In this document: positions 34,387 to 44,532 of the stretch, in pieces | Layout: every line of letters begins with the position of its first letter | Numbering within the stretch: the first letter of the stretch is position 1 | Source: Nemertoderma westbladi | Lineage: Eukaryota > Xenacoelomorpha > Nemertodermatida > Nemertodermatidae | DNA length: 64,000 nucleotides | Direction of reading: 5' to 3' | Assembly (NCBI GenBank): GCA_032718475.1 | Contig: JAUCBJ010008009.1 | Coordinates: 104,472 to 168,471 of the forward strand | Made by a program: the position numbers and the translations under genes | The notes under the pieces: generated by a model | What the model saw: only the letters and a program-made list of their open reading frames with translations | The model's database searches: none | Told to the model about the DNA's origin: nothing

Positions 34387-37300
34387 CAGGTCAGGTCAGG
34401 TATTCTAGGTCATTGATCAAGAAAACTTGCCACCTCCATGCAGCATAAAGGAGGTGCCACCTGTAGCTGCATAGACCCTCTTACTAGGGCAAATCTGGTC
34501 CTGTAACTAGGACCCCCTTCGTTCTGGGATAAGGACCCCTTGGTCCTGGATTAAGGACCCATATACTTGGCTGCAGGGGTATATGGCCTGACCAGGCAGA
34601 TGGTGATCTACCAATGGCTGGTTAGGAGTAGAGTGTTCTCATGTCCACTTTGAGGGCACTTCACTGCGACCTGCACCTGGCAGCAAGGGTACAGGGCATG
34701 ACCCAGCAGATGAGCTGCAACAGCCAATGGTGGGTCATGTACGCCAGAGTAGATATGGGTGATGGGCCTCATATCTGACTCCATTGCGACACCCACCCTG
34801 TGGAATGGCAAACCAGGGTGTGGTATTTGCCCCGAGAGCTGACTCGGCAAAAAAGCACCCCCCAACCCCCACTATGGATTACATTAGCAATGCGGAGGTC
34901 CGGCCACTAGAGGCCAGTGGAATTACCGGACACAATCGGCCTCACAGGCGTCAGTTAACTCCTGACCGGCTGCCTGTCTCACCCCCTACTGGAGAGAGAG
35001 CAGCCAACAATTCTTTGAGTCCCTTTCCTGATGACCTTTCTGGCCCAAACCCTGGGTCACCAGGGAGGCCAGATTGTGATGGGGAGAGGGATTCTGGAGT
35101 TGGAGGCTACTCTCATGTTCCACCCCGACCAACAAAGCCATTGGTGAATCTGAGGCAAGTCACTAGACTAGCCTCAGTAAACACCCTAACACTCGGGTCC
35201 CCAATGCGACAAGGTGAGCTGACTGCCTTGGCAGATAAGCTTTCTCTTAGCGCAGTGGGTGTTCAAGAGCACCGAATGCAGACTGGACAGACTGATGAGG
35301 TTCTGATTAAGGACATGGGGGGCGGTTGGCGACTCGCCCTCGCGTCAGCAGATGATAGTGGCAATGGTGGAATTGGTCTATTGATGAATCCAACTGCACA
35401 TGCAGCATTGGACAAAATAGACCAAATCTCTAACCGCATCATCCGTTGCCACTTCTCATGTTCTGGAAGACTGGCTAAGAAGTTTCCTAAGGTGGTTCTG
35501 ATTGTGTGCTACTCTCCAACTAGTGTTGCCCCTGTAGAGGAGGTGGAAAATTTCTACCACAATCTACAAGCAGCAACTGATGGAGTGGATCAGCATGCAT
35601 TCTTAACATTCCTGGGAGACTTTAATGCAAGTCTGCATCAATCACCTACATCGCCCTGGGTCTATAGCAATAGTGTTAACCGAAATTCTGTCCATCTTCA
35701 GGATTTTATCTCTGGAAATGGATTGTTTTCGGCTGGAACCCAGTTCAAGAAGCGAACTGGAAAGCTATGGACTCATAGTGGACCCAGTGGTCACAAGTCC
35801 CAGATAGACCATATTCTGTTTCGTAGGAAATACAGGAGCTCTATACAAGACTGTAATGCATTTACACTTCGACCCTTCTCCAGTGATCACCGCCTTATTG
35901 TGGCCAAGGTAAGACTTAGTCTGCGTGCTAGCAGAACAACGAAATCTGCCTTGCCACGGCATGACTGGTCCTCTCTGTTGCAACAGCCAAGTGTGAGATC
36001 CAGCTTCACACTACAGCTGAGCAACAGGTATGAGGCTCTTGCCTCTGAGGCGGCAGATCACTGTGAGGGCTATACTGCCTTTACAGAAGCAGTTAAGTTA
36101 GCAGCTGCAGAAACAGTTCCTGTATACCCTCGAAACAGGAAAAGGGCCCCCTGGACTGACAACAAAATTCAGAAGTGCCGAAATGACCTTCATAAGGCGC
36201 AGAAAGAGTCCCGACTCAAACAGACTACAGCGGCCAAGAATGCAGTTAAAGCTGCATCTAGGTCCCTGAACAGGCAGTACTCTGTTAATCTACAGGAGCT
36301 AATAAACCAACAGGTTGATACCATCAATGATGCTGACGACAGCAGGCAATCATCCCAGGCATGGAAATCGATCAATCTGCTTACTGGGCGGAAAAGCCAA
36401 CCAACCACCAAGGTTAAGGCTGAATCACCAGCCGATCGCCTCAATGGTTGGAAAGTCCACTTTGAAAAGCTCCTCAATAATGACAGGGTATTGCCTGATA
36501 ACTTTATAGAAGTAAAAGTGTCTGAGTCTGTACTCCCAGATATTCCCATTGGCGATATCTCCTTTGCAGAAGTGAAGGCTGCTGCAAAGAGCATTAAGAC
36601 CAATCGTGCCAGTGGAGTAGATGGTGTTCCCCCTGAGGTCTTTAAAATACCTGAGTGTTTAAAGCTCATCTATCCCATCATAGTAGACATGTACCGTACA
36701 ACAAGAGTCCCACAAGAAATGAAAACAAATAAGTTGGTGCCAGTTCCCAAGAAGGGCAACCTAACACTCTATGGTTCTTTTCGGGGAATCTCATTGATCT
36801 CGATTGCTGCAAAACTATACAATAGAATTCTATTAAATCGCATCAGGGATCCCATTGAGAGACTGCTACGTGGAAATCAGAATGGGTTCCGTAAAGGTCG
36901 TGGGACCATGGAGCCCATTTTGGCACTTAGAAGGATAATTGAAGAGTTATCAAAAAAGAAAGACAGGCATCTGGCTGTTATCTTTGTTGACTTCTTCAAG
37001 GCCTTGATTCAGTCTCTCGCTCACGTATGTTCAGCATACTTTCATTATATGGGATTCCTGATGAAATTATTGCAGCAATCAGATCAGTATATGATGGTTC
37101 GACAACATTTGTGTCTACTGTTGACGGTGACACAGAACCATTTGAAGTGTTATGGGGCGTCCTCCAAGGAGACACACTTGCACCATTCTTGTTCATTATT
37201 GTGGTTGACTATGTTCTACGCATGTCCTTAGATCATCATAATGATGATGGGGTGATGATAACTCCACCTACTGGCTCCAGAAGTCGAGGAAATCCTGCCA

Positions 37301-38138
37301 AGTACCTAACTGATCTAGACTTTGCTGATGACTTAGGAGTACTCTCAGAATCATTAGAGGGAGCCCAGCGGCTCCTCAGCTCATTAGAACATGCTGCTTC
37401 TAGTGTTGGTCTTTTTATTAACTCCAGAAAGACCAAAATTCTGACAGTTAACTTTGAAAGTCCTCAGCAAGTCTCTGATCGGATGAGCATAAGCTCAAAG
37501 GATGGTATGCTTGAGCATGTGGACGACTTCTGTTACCTGGGATCATGGATCCGGAAGTCAGGTGAGGACCTTCGAATACGTAAGGGAAAGGCATGGGCAG
37601 CCTTGAATAGGCTTTCCAGGATTTGGAAGTCACCTAGAATTAATCGGAAACTTAAGGTCCGATTATTTAGAGCAGCAGTAGTTCCAGTACTCCTCTACGG
37701 GAGTCCATGCTGGGCTCTAACTGCTGAGGACACCAAATCTCTGGATGGCACATTCACAAGAATGCTACGCCGGGTACATTGTGTCAAGTACAATGCACAC
37801 ATCTCCAACCAGACACTATATAACATTGGAGGTGTCTCATTGGTTCCCCCAAGCTTGACACTAGAACAAAATCGCCTCCGCTTTGCAGGACATTGCTTTC
37901 GCCGTGAGGACCAGCCAGTGCATAATCTTGTACTTTGGCAGCCTCATGGAGTGAATAAGCATGGTGGACAGCCCATGACTTTCTTGAGACGCATCTTAAA
38001 GGACACTGGCCTTAAAGATGCGGATGATCTAGCAAATGTCATGGGTGATAGGGAGTTGTGGCGGTGCAATTTTGTTGACAAGCCGGCACAGCATTCTTAA
38101 AAATGCAGCTGCAATGCAGCATGCCGATCCTAGTAGTA
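34387..38138 (+). mobile_element. Near-complete RTE-like LINE with 11-bp target duplication
   Basis: Bounded by a perfect 11-bp duplication GTCCACTGTGT at 34376-34386 and 38139-38149. It starts with CAGGTCAGGTCAGG, has a ~400-bp GC-rich 5' region, one long ORF (endonuclease-RT) and a short 3' UTR ending CCGATCCTAGTAG, the TAG-repeat tail shared by all family members in this window. Only one frameshift breaks the ORF, so this is the youngest and best copy and serves as reference for the fragments at 13.4, 28.6, 51.2, 52.3-53.2, 55.8, 56.7 and 62 kb. Confidence 0.92.
34784..38100 (+). pseudogene. RTE-like endonuclease-RT protein with one frameshift
   Basis: The frame opens at 34784 and codes for ~110 residues of linker, then an APE-type endonuclease (from ~residue 129: LASVNTLTLGSPMRQGELTAL, VGVQEHR, FLGDFNASL, SDHRLIVAKV), then the RT (SGVDGVPPE, FRGISLISIAAKLYNRIL, GNQNGFRKGRGTMEPI, VIFVDFFKA). 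At about 37003 one T is missing compared with the 14.5-kb copy (KAFDSVS context), shifting the frame. The rest continues from about 37003 to 38100 with GVLQGDTLAPFLF, FADDLGV, GSWIRKSGEDL, YGSPCWALT and the C-terminus FVDKPAQHS. The product makes the target nick and primes reverse transcription of its own RNA. The single shift makes this copy defective unless bypassed. Confidence 0.9.
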
Positions 38139-38149
38139 GTCCACTGTGT

Positions 38150-39845
38150 AAAATTCCGTATAAAGCCACCTGACGTATAAAGTACTACATTATATTCAGC
38201 CCGTTTTTCCTACATGGTTATTGGTTATAGAGTAATTCAATGTTCGAATAAAATTATTATATTCTAATTATTTTCTAATTAATTATATTCTAATCTATTT
38301 ATTATATTATAATTAATATATTCTTATTAATATAAAATATAGGGTTATACTATAATACTCAGTATTCCATAACTTTTTTTACATTTATTATAGGAAGGGA
38401 TCTCGGGGTCTTAACCTCGAATGATTTCATATGTTCATGTTGGATAGAGGATACTAATGACATGCACTCAGCAACAGGCAGCTTAACGGAATCAATCTAA
38501 ACTCTTAACCGAAATTACATAGATTACCGGTAACTCAATCACTCATGGACTGGAAATATTCCAACTTAAATTATTTAATTTAGTGATGAACTCCTATGCT
38601 GTATTTGTATATTTGATATATCTACCATACATATGAAATATATATATAAATATGTTTATTTTTGGTGTGGAAATGTACTGTTATATAATCATCTGGTGTA
38701 ATTAGAGCTATCTAATAAACAATATTTGTTGTCAAATTTACAAATATATTATTTGTATATGCCCCTTTCTGTCCCTTTATCACAGTTGCTATTTATAATG
38801 AAATAAAGGGCCAATCCTGAATAGTATAGGATAGGTTTTGGATGTAAAGTAATGTTGTCCAAAGTATCACGGTTACAATCGCAAGTCTGATAATTAGTGA
38901 AACATATGAAATATTTTAAATCGCGATTTTGACCATGAAAAATTCACTTAATTGAAAAAGTTTAAAAGTCAAAAATGTTTAGAATCATCGATAATAGGGG
39001 GGTAGGCGAAATCTCAAAATCCAAAAATGGCGGAAAATTTGAATTTATTTTTTTGCATGCACTTTGGGCCCTTATAACTCCCGAACCGTTGGTCCAAATT
39101 AAATTCGTGATCAGCACACTGAAGTTACCTAATAAAAATGTTTTGAAAATATTCCAATAAGGTTTGGTGTTTGTCAAAAAATTAAAAAAATTAAATTATT
39201 ATTCTAGAACTTTAACGACCTATAAAACCAGTCTGGTTTGACGAAACGTAAAACTCGAAATTCGGAATCAGCGACCCCAAATTAACTTAAAAAATAATTT
39301 CGACCGATTCTGAGAAAAAAAAAATTTGAACTCTGAAAATCGGAAAAAACCGCAACCGCCATTCGAGCATCGAAATTAAAAAAAAAAATCCGAAAATTTT
39401 TTGTCTCCGATTTCGATGAAATTTGGTATGCTGGTACCGATCGCAATTATAAGGTTATCTTTTGAAGGAATTTTGAAATAAATCATTAGGGGCCGAGCTA
39501 CGGAACTTTGAACTTTGATTCGAGGGCCCCCACGGACCCGAAATTTGGGACCTTAAAAATTCGTTTTTTATAAAAACAATGTGAAGCGATTTTGTAGAGA
39601 ATGAAAAGTTATTCCGACCGTTACTAGTCTCAAGGTCAGGGGATTTGCGGGATATTGCGCATTGAATATCGGGTGTCTTTGCGAGTCGCAAATATTCGGC
39701 CCCACTTATTTTACCGAAAATAACTTATCTTTTATTGGCGCAATTGTAGAACTAATCCCATCACATGCGTAATTTTTAACCGGGTAGTGTACAAATTTAG
39801 GAATCGCGTAATTTTTCTTGAAATTATTATCTCATATCTCTCCAA
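38150..39845. other. Gene-free AT-rich stretch
   Basis: No gene recognised. The part 38940-39720 has long A/T runs alternating with low-complexity protein-like frames but no consistent ORF. Confidence 0.45.
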
Positions 39846-39888
39846 ACCACGTACGCGTTTCGACCTTACTGGGTCTCATCAGCGTGGT
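39846..39888 (-). ncRNA. Hammerhead ribozyme, apparently intact
   Basis: Minus-strand order: stem I ACCACG (39883-39888) pairing perfectly with CGTGGT (39846-39851); core CTGATGA (39876-39882); stem II GACC/GGTC with loop CAGTAA (39862-39875); GAAA (39858-39861); minimal stem III ACGCGT (39853-39858); cleavage triplet GTA, with the scissile bond between 39852 and 39851. Every invariant core position is present. The two-pair stem III is like that of other animal repeat hammerheads, which often cleave best as dimers. Activity is predicted, not shown. Confidence 0.82.
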
Positions 39889-39955
39889 GTCGGATTCGAA
39901 CCTGGGACCTCGAGGTGGAAGCCGAGACTACAACCACTAGGCCACAGGTTCTTGA
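39846..39955 (-). mobile_element. tRNA-derived SINE with hammerhead ribozyme
   Basis: On the minus strand, a Pol III A box TGGCCTAGTGGT (39933-39944) and a perfect B box GGTTCGAATCC (39892-39902) form a tRNA-like head, followed at once by a complete hammerhead motif. A related short fragment lies at 32564-32586, showing it is a repeat family. The flanks carry CATATCTC and GAGATATG, inverted to each other. Schistosome Sm-alpha repeats are a known precedent for Pol III promoter plus hammerhead. The outer limits are approximate. Confidence 0.78.
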
Positions 39956-39995
39956 GATATGGGATATGGAGTATTAATTTCAAAGCCAGCTGCCG

Positions 39996-40023
39996 TCCAT
40001 GGTACCCCCCCCCCCCCCCCCCC
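39996..40023. repeat. Poly-C run
   Basis: A homopolymer of more than 20 C residues. The length may be unreliable in the assembly. Confidence 0.9.
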
Positions 40024-40415
40024 CTGGGCAAAATTTCAAATGTTTGTTTTTTATTTACTCTATAGCAGACTTTAATCAGGATTTCAAATCTGAAAACCTC
40101 TTAACGAAACCTACTGTATTTTAGTTCTCGAATTATCGCTGTTTTCCTGTATGGCGGTCTGTCAGTCAAATTGTAAGACAGACTAGATTCCACCAAAATT
40201 TAAAACTGACATCGGAAATGAAATCAGCAACCACGCAAACCACCATAAGGTATGGCGTACATTTGGTATTTTTATTTGATATTTTATTTCCTCAATATAA
40301 TTATGTTATTATGAGATTAAGGTAAACATATTAGCCCCTGCTATTATTGATTATCTAGTATATAGCTATTTTATGGTTAACTGAACAACTCTGTGTTTAA
40401 CTGTGCGTAAATACT

Positions 40416-43400
40416 GTGATACTGTCATATTGTTTTAATTTATTTTTAATCTTACCACCGATCTACCTACTCCGGATGAGTTCCGAAGACAGCGTTATCG
40501 TCCTATCGGAAAGCATCCTGAACAAGGACCCCCCTCACCCGGCCGAAGATGTCTGTGAACTGGCCGGCGTTTCCCTCTCCAAGAGGGATATAGACTCTCT
40601 CAGGGGGGAGTCGTGGTTAACGGACAACATAATCCACGCCATCCTCTGCTCTCTCGCCAATGGTAACGAGAATGTAAAGGTCTTCAACCATCATTTCTAC
40701 GACCTCTACGTTTCTCCTAAATGTGGATACAATTCGGTTAAAGGCTGGACGCGGAACTGTGACATATTCGCGCTTGATACGATCGTTTTCCCCGTCAACC
40801 TCAATGGCAACCACTGGGTCCTGGCGGTCCTCCACCCTAAGAAGGCTCGCCTTCGCTACTTCGACTCGTTGGGGGGCACCAATACCTCCGTCACCGGATC
40901 CATCGTCGAGTGGGCGTCCTGGGAGGCTGAGAGGCTTAACGTCCCCGCCCCCGACATTTCAATCGACCCTCCCCTGACAAAGCGGCAATTCAACTCGCAC
41001 CAATGTGGAGTTTACCTCTGCCGCTTCGCCAAGGCGTGTATTGAGGGCGGATCCACCCGGTGCATCAACGACTCGACCATCCAACCATTCCGGGAACTCC
41101 TCCTCCAGGATATCGAGTCGCTTACGAAATGCCCACCAGTCTCCCCTCACCCCATCCAACTTCCGCAGGGTGACCCTGCAGGAGTCTCAGACACCTCCGC
41201 CACACCCAGCACTGTAGACGCGTCCTTGTCGGGGCCTGGGGTGTCCTTCCCACTATGTCCCGAATGCCGGAAGCGAGTTTCGGTGAACTCGAATGGCCTC
41301 CTCCGAGTTCATGGGCCGTTCAAGGCTGATCGGTCGAGGTGCCCTGGTGGGGGACAGAAACCGTTCCTCAGTACATCGACCAGCTACCCCACACCCGCCC
41401 CCTCCAGTCAGCGGCCTGTCTCATCGGCTACTACCATCACCGATCCGATGGAGATGCTCGAACAGTTGCTCGGTTGTCGCTCCAAGCAGCTCAGACATGT
41501 CCCGAAGGGCGCAAGAAACAACCTCGCCGAGCTTCTTTCGGACACCCTTTCCTCCATCGCCACCAATCCATCTGATGTTGGAGGTTGGACCCAGTTGCTC
41601 CAGGTCGGACACAAATGCATCCCCGCCCCGCCCCGGGGTGGGAAGCGCCACCAGCGGTCACTCGCCTCGCAGGTCAACCGGAGGATCCAGACCTTTCGCA
41701 ACGATCCTCTGGACCCGTCGCTCATCCAGCCACGCCCACCTGCTCGCGGTGCTAAACAGACACAGGACGACATACCCCGACTCGCCACCGCCGTCGCGGA
41801 GAAGATCGAGGACGGCGACATCAAAGGGGCCATCCGGATCGCCTCCTCCAAGGACTCCTTAGCCCCAAACACGAAGGAGACCCTCGACTCGCTCCGGCTC
41901 AAACACCCCAGCCGTCCAGCGGATAAGCGCGATCCGGCCCCGTCCATCCCGGCCACCGCCAACCCCTGCACCCCGGGAGTGGTTCGCGAGCTGTTCCTCT
42001 CGTTTCCCTGCGGTAGCGCGGGAGGGCCGGACGGTATCCGGCCGCAGATATTCAAGGAACTCATCGGACCAACTAACGGCGACGCAGCGACGCGGTTAGT
42101 CGCCAGTCTATGCCGCTTTACAGACGTCGTTGTCGCCGGTGAAGTTCCTCTCTGTGTGCGGCCGATATTCTTTGGTGCCAACCTCTTCGCGTTCTCGAAA
42201 AGTTCGGGAGGAATCCGCCCCATCGCCGTCGGGTTGACCCTGCGCCGACTGACCTCAAAGTTCGCTGGGACGTTGGTTAAGGGCGAGCGGATGACCTCAT
42301 ACGGCTCGGTCCAGCTCGGTATTGGGACCAAGGGTGGTGCGGAGGCAGCCGCCCACGCAACGAGAAGGATGGTGGACTCGCCAAATGATCCCGGTACTGT
42401 CCTCCTAAAGGTTGACTTTGCCAACGCGTTCAACTCGATCCGCCGCGACACAATGCTAGACACTGTCCTCCAGAGCTACCCTGCCATTTACAACTACACT
42501 CTGGCAGCGTACGGGGATTCCAGCTACCTCATCAACGGCGGGTCTGACAACATCCTCCTCTCCGACGAAGGCATCCAGCAGGGCGACACGGACGGGCCCA
42601 AACTCTTTGGGGACACCATCAACCCGGCAGTACAGTCCCTGGAGTCCAGACTCAACATCTGGTACCTCGATGATGGTAACCTTGGCGACGACTTCCGGGT
42701 AGTCCTCAACGACCTCCGGACCATCATCGTAGAGGGAGCGAAGTGCGGCCTCGAGGTGAAACCCGCCAAGTGCGAGCTGTTCTTCCTCGGGCCTGAGTCG
42801 GAGGAATCACGTTCGGTCATCCTGAGTGCTTTCGAGGAGGTTTGTGGCGGGATTAGATCCCCCCCTTTAGGGGAACTGACGATGTTGGGTGCCCCGATAG
42901 GAGATGCAGCCATTCAGTCCTGTCTGTGCAGTAAAGTCGACGATCTGGCCATGCTGACATCGCGGCTCCCACACATAGACGCCCACCACGCCTTCTACCT
43001 TCTCAAACATTCCTTCTCCATCCCTCGGTTGACTTATTTCCTCCGCACCGCGCCGTGCTTCGCAAAACCCGACCTCCTCGCTGAGTTCGACCGGACTGTG
43101 AGAGACGCCCTCCAACAGGTAGCGAACACGAGAATCGACGACCAAGCCTGGTTGCAGGCGTGTCTCCCCGCCCGTTTGGGCGGCCTCGGCCTGATCAGCG
43201 CTACGCAGCTCGCACCCTCCGCCTTCCTGGCTTCCGCGGCTGCTAGCGCCGATCTGGCAGGGCGCCTCTTCACGCCACGGGAGACCCTCGCTGACCAGGC
43301 GATTACCCGAGCCCTGGAGCAGTGGAGAACCCACGTCCCCGCGAGTGATCCATCGCCTTCCTCCAGCTTGCAGAGTTTGTGGATGCATCCGATCCACGAG

Positions 43401-44177
43401 GATTCCGTTTTTAAACTCCGTTCTTTGTCCTCGCCAGTCGACATCGCCCGCCTGAACTCGTTAAACTCCAGCATAGCGGGCTGCTGGTTAGATGCAGTCC
43501 CGGCCTCCTCCCTCGGGCTGAAACTTACCAACTCTCAATTCCGGATCTCCATCGCTACCAGGCTGGGATGCAAGGTTACGGAACCCCACAGCTGCGCCCG
43601 TTGCGGTATCCCAGTCGAAGCGGACGGTCTGCACGGTCTATCGTGCAAGAGAAGCGCTGGCCGACATCCCAGACACACTATGATCAACGACATAGTGAAG
43701 CGATCGTTGGCCAGCTGCGGAGTACCGTCTCTCCTGGAACCACCGGGTCTCTGCAGGGACAGCAGCAACAAACGGGTAGACGGCGTGACGTCCATCCCGT
43801 GGCATAGTGGTCACCTGCTCGCCTGGGATGCTACCGTCTGGGACCCGCTCGCGCCCAGCCACCTCGCCTCCAGTCAGGCCGGAGGGGGTCGCGTGGCGGC
43901 GGAAGCAGAGGCGGTGAAATCGAGGAAGTACGAGGGGCTGGTTAGGAGGGGCTACATATTCCACCCAGTGGCGTTCGAAACGTTCGGACAGCCCGGCCCC
44001 GAAACCGCCAGTTTCCTCAAGGAGGTCGGCCAGAAGCTCCACGCCGTAACCAGGGAGCCCAGGTCTCACCGCTTCCTCCTCCAGCGTATCCTTATCGCCA
44101 TCCTTATCGGGAATGCCGCTTCCATAATGGGCACGATGGACTCGACTACCGAGGGCCTCTACGACATTATCGAGTAG
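40416..44177 (+). CDS. Ulp1-like protease-reverse transcriptase-restriction-like nuclease protein
   Basis: 1253 codons with no interruption; the Met at 40476 (MSSEDSV...) is an alternative start. Residues ~45-235 form a C48 (Ulp1/SENP) cysteine protease: His133 in NGNHWVLAVLH, Asp150 in RYFDSLGG, Gln191 and Cys197 in QFNSHQCGVYLC, with the same His-Asp (17) and Gln-Cys (6) spacing as yeast Ulp1. A CPEC...H...C finger lies at ~281-309. The RT spans ~520-830 (CGSAGGPDGIRP, LLKVDFANAFNSIRR, GIQQGDTDGPKLF, active site WYLDDG near 749). A CARC...H...C knuckle near 1060 precedes a PD-(D/E)XK-like region (KRVDGV, LAWDATVWDP, AEAVKSRKY). Protease-RT-restriction-like endonuclease architecture is known from NeSL-type LINEs; the YLDDG RT is a distinct subgroup. 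Codon use is GC-rich, unlike the flanks. The intact frame suggests recent activity. Confidence 0.87.
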   Translation: MILSYCFNLFLILPPIYLLRMSSEDSVIVLSESILNKDPPHPAEDVCELAGVSLSKRDIDSLRGESWLTDNIIHAILCSLANGNENVKVFNHHFYDLYVSPKCGYNSVKGWTRNCDIFALDTIVFPVNLNGNHWVLAVLHPKKARLRYFDSLGGTNTSVTGSIVEWASWEAERLNVPAPDISIDPPLTKRQFNSHQCGVYLCRFAKACIEGGSTRCINDSTIQPFRELLLQDIESLTKCPPVSPHPIQLPQGDPAGVSDTSATPSTVDASLSGPGVSFPLCPECRKRVSVNSNGLLRVHGPFKADRSRCPGGGQKPFLSTSTSYPTPAPSSQRPVSSATTITDPMEMLEQLLGCRSKQLRHVPKGARNNLAELLSDTLSSIATNPSDVGGWTQLLQVGHKCIPAPPRGGKRHQRSLASQVNRRIQTFRNDPLDPSLIQPRPPARGAKQTQDDIPRLATAVAEKIEDGDIKGAIRIASSKDSLAPNTKETLDSLRLKHPSRPADKRDPAPSIPATANPCTPGVVRELFLSFPCGSAGGPDGIRPQIFKELIGPTNGDAATRLVASLCRFTDVVVAGEVPLCVRPIFFGANLFAFSKSSGGIRPIAVGLTLRRLTSKFAGTLVKGERMTSYGSVQLGIGTKGGAEAAAHATRRMVDSPNDPGTVLLKVDFANAFNSIRRDTMLDTVLQSYPAIYNYTLAAYGDSSYLINGGSDNILLSDEGIQQGDTDGPKLFGDTINPAVQSLESRLNIWYLDDGNLGDDFRVVLNDLRTIIVEGAKCGLEVKPAKCELFFLGPESEESRSVILSAFEEVCGGIRSPPLGELTMLGAPIGDAAIQSCLCSKVDDLAMLTSRLPHIDAHHAFYLLKHSFSIPRLTYFLRTAPCFAKPDLLAEFDRTVRDALQQVANTRIDDQAWLQACLPARLGGLGLISATQLAPSAFLASAAASADLAGRLFTPRETLADQAITRALEQWRTHVPASDPSPSSSLQSLWMHPIHEDSVFKLRSLSSPVDIARLNSLNSSIAGCWLDAVPASSLGLKLTNSQFRISIATRLGCKVTEPHSCARCGIPVEADGLHGLSCKRSAGRHPRHTMINDIVKRSLASCGVPSLLEPPGLCRDSSNKRVDGVTSIPWHSGHLLAWDATVWDPLAPSHLASSQAGGGRVAAEAEAVKSRKYEGLVRRGYIFHPVAFETFGQPGPETASFLKEVGQKLHAVTREPRSHRFLLQRILIAILIGNAASIMGTMDSTTEGLYDIIE

Positions 44178-44532
44178 TATAGTGTTGTTTGTATTTAATT
44201 ATTTATTTAAATTTTTATTTAAATTTTTATTTAATTTTCCTTTTTTAATTAAGTATCTTCTTAGTTTCTTTTTTTAGACGACCCCCGATACTTTAAGGTT
44301 ATTTTTATCTCACTTTAAACTCGCCCGTTTTAAACTCTACTTTTAACTTCCGGTTATAGGTACTGTATAATTATTTACTACATGAACTGGTATTAAGTTA
44401 TATAACTGTGTTTCACTTTAATTGCAAAAAAATATTAAATTAGTTAAAAATGTAATGTTAAATAAAATTATGTTATTTAAATCGCGATAAAAATAATTAA
44501 TTCGAGATAAAATTAATTAAATCGCGATAAAA
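44178..44532 (+). other. 3' flank of the RT gene within the element
   Basis: AT-rich, with TTTAATTT repeats just after the stop and no clear poly(A) tail or second target duplication that would mark the end of a separately inserted retrotransposon. Towards 44460 it carries ATTATGTTATTTAAATCGCG, joining terminal-repeat and satellite sequence. Confidence 0.5.

Noticed and set aside
40617-44069. Long ORFs antisense or out of frame to the RT gene, e.g. 41408-42463
   Set aside because: They reflect the GC-rich codon use of the true gene at 40416-44177 and have no domain signature.
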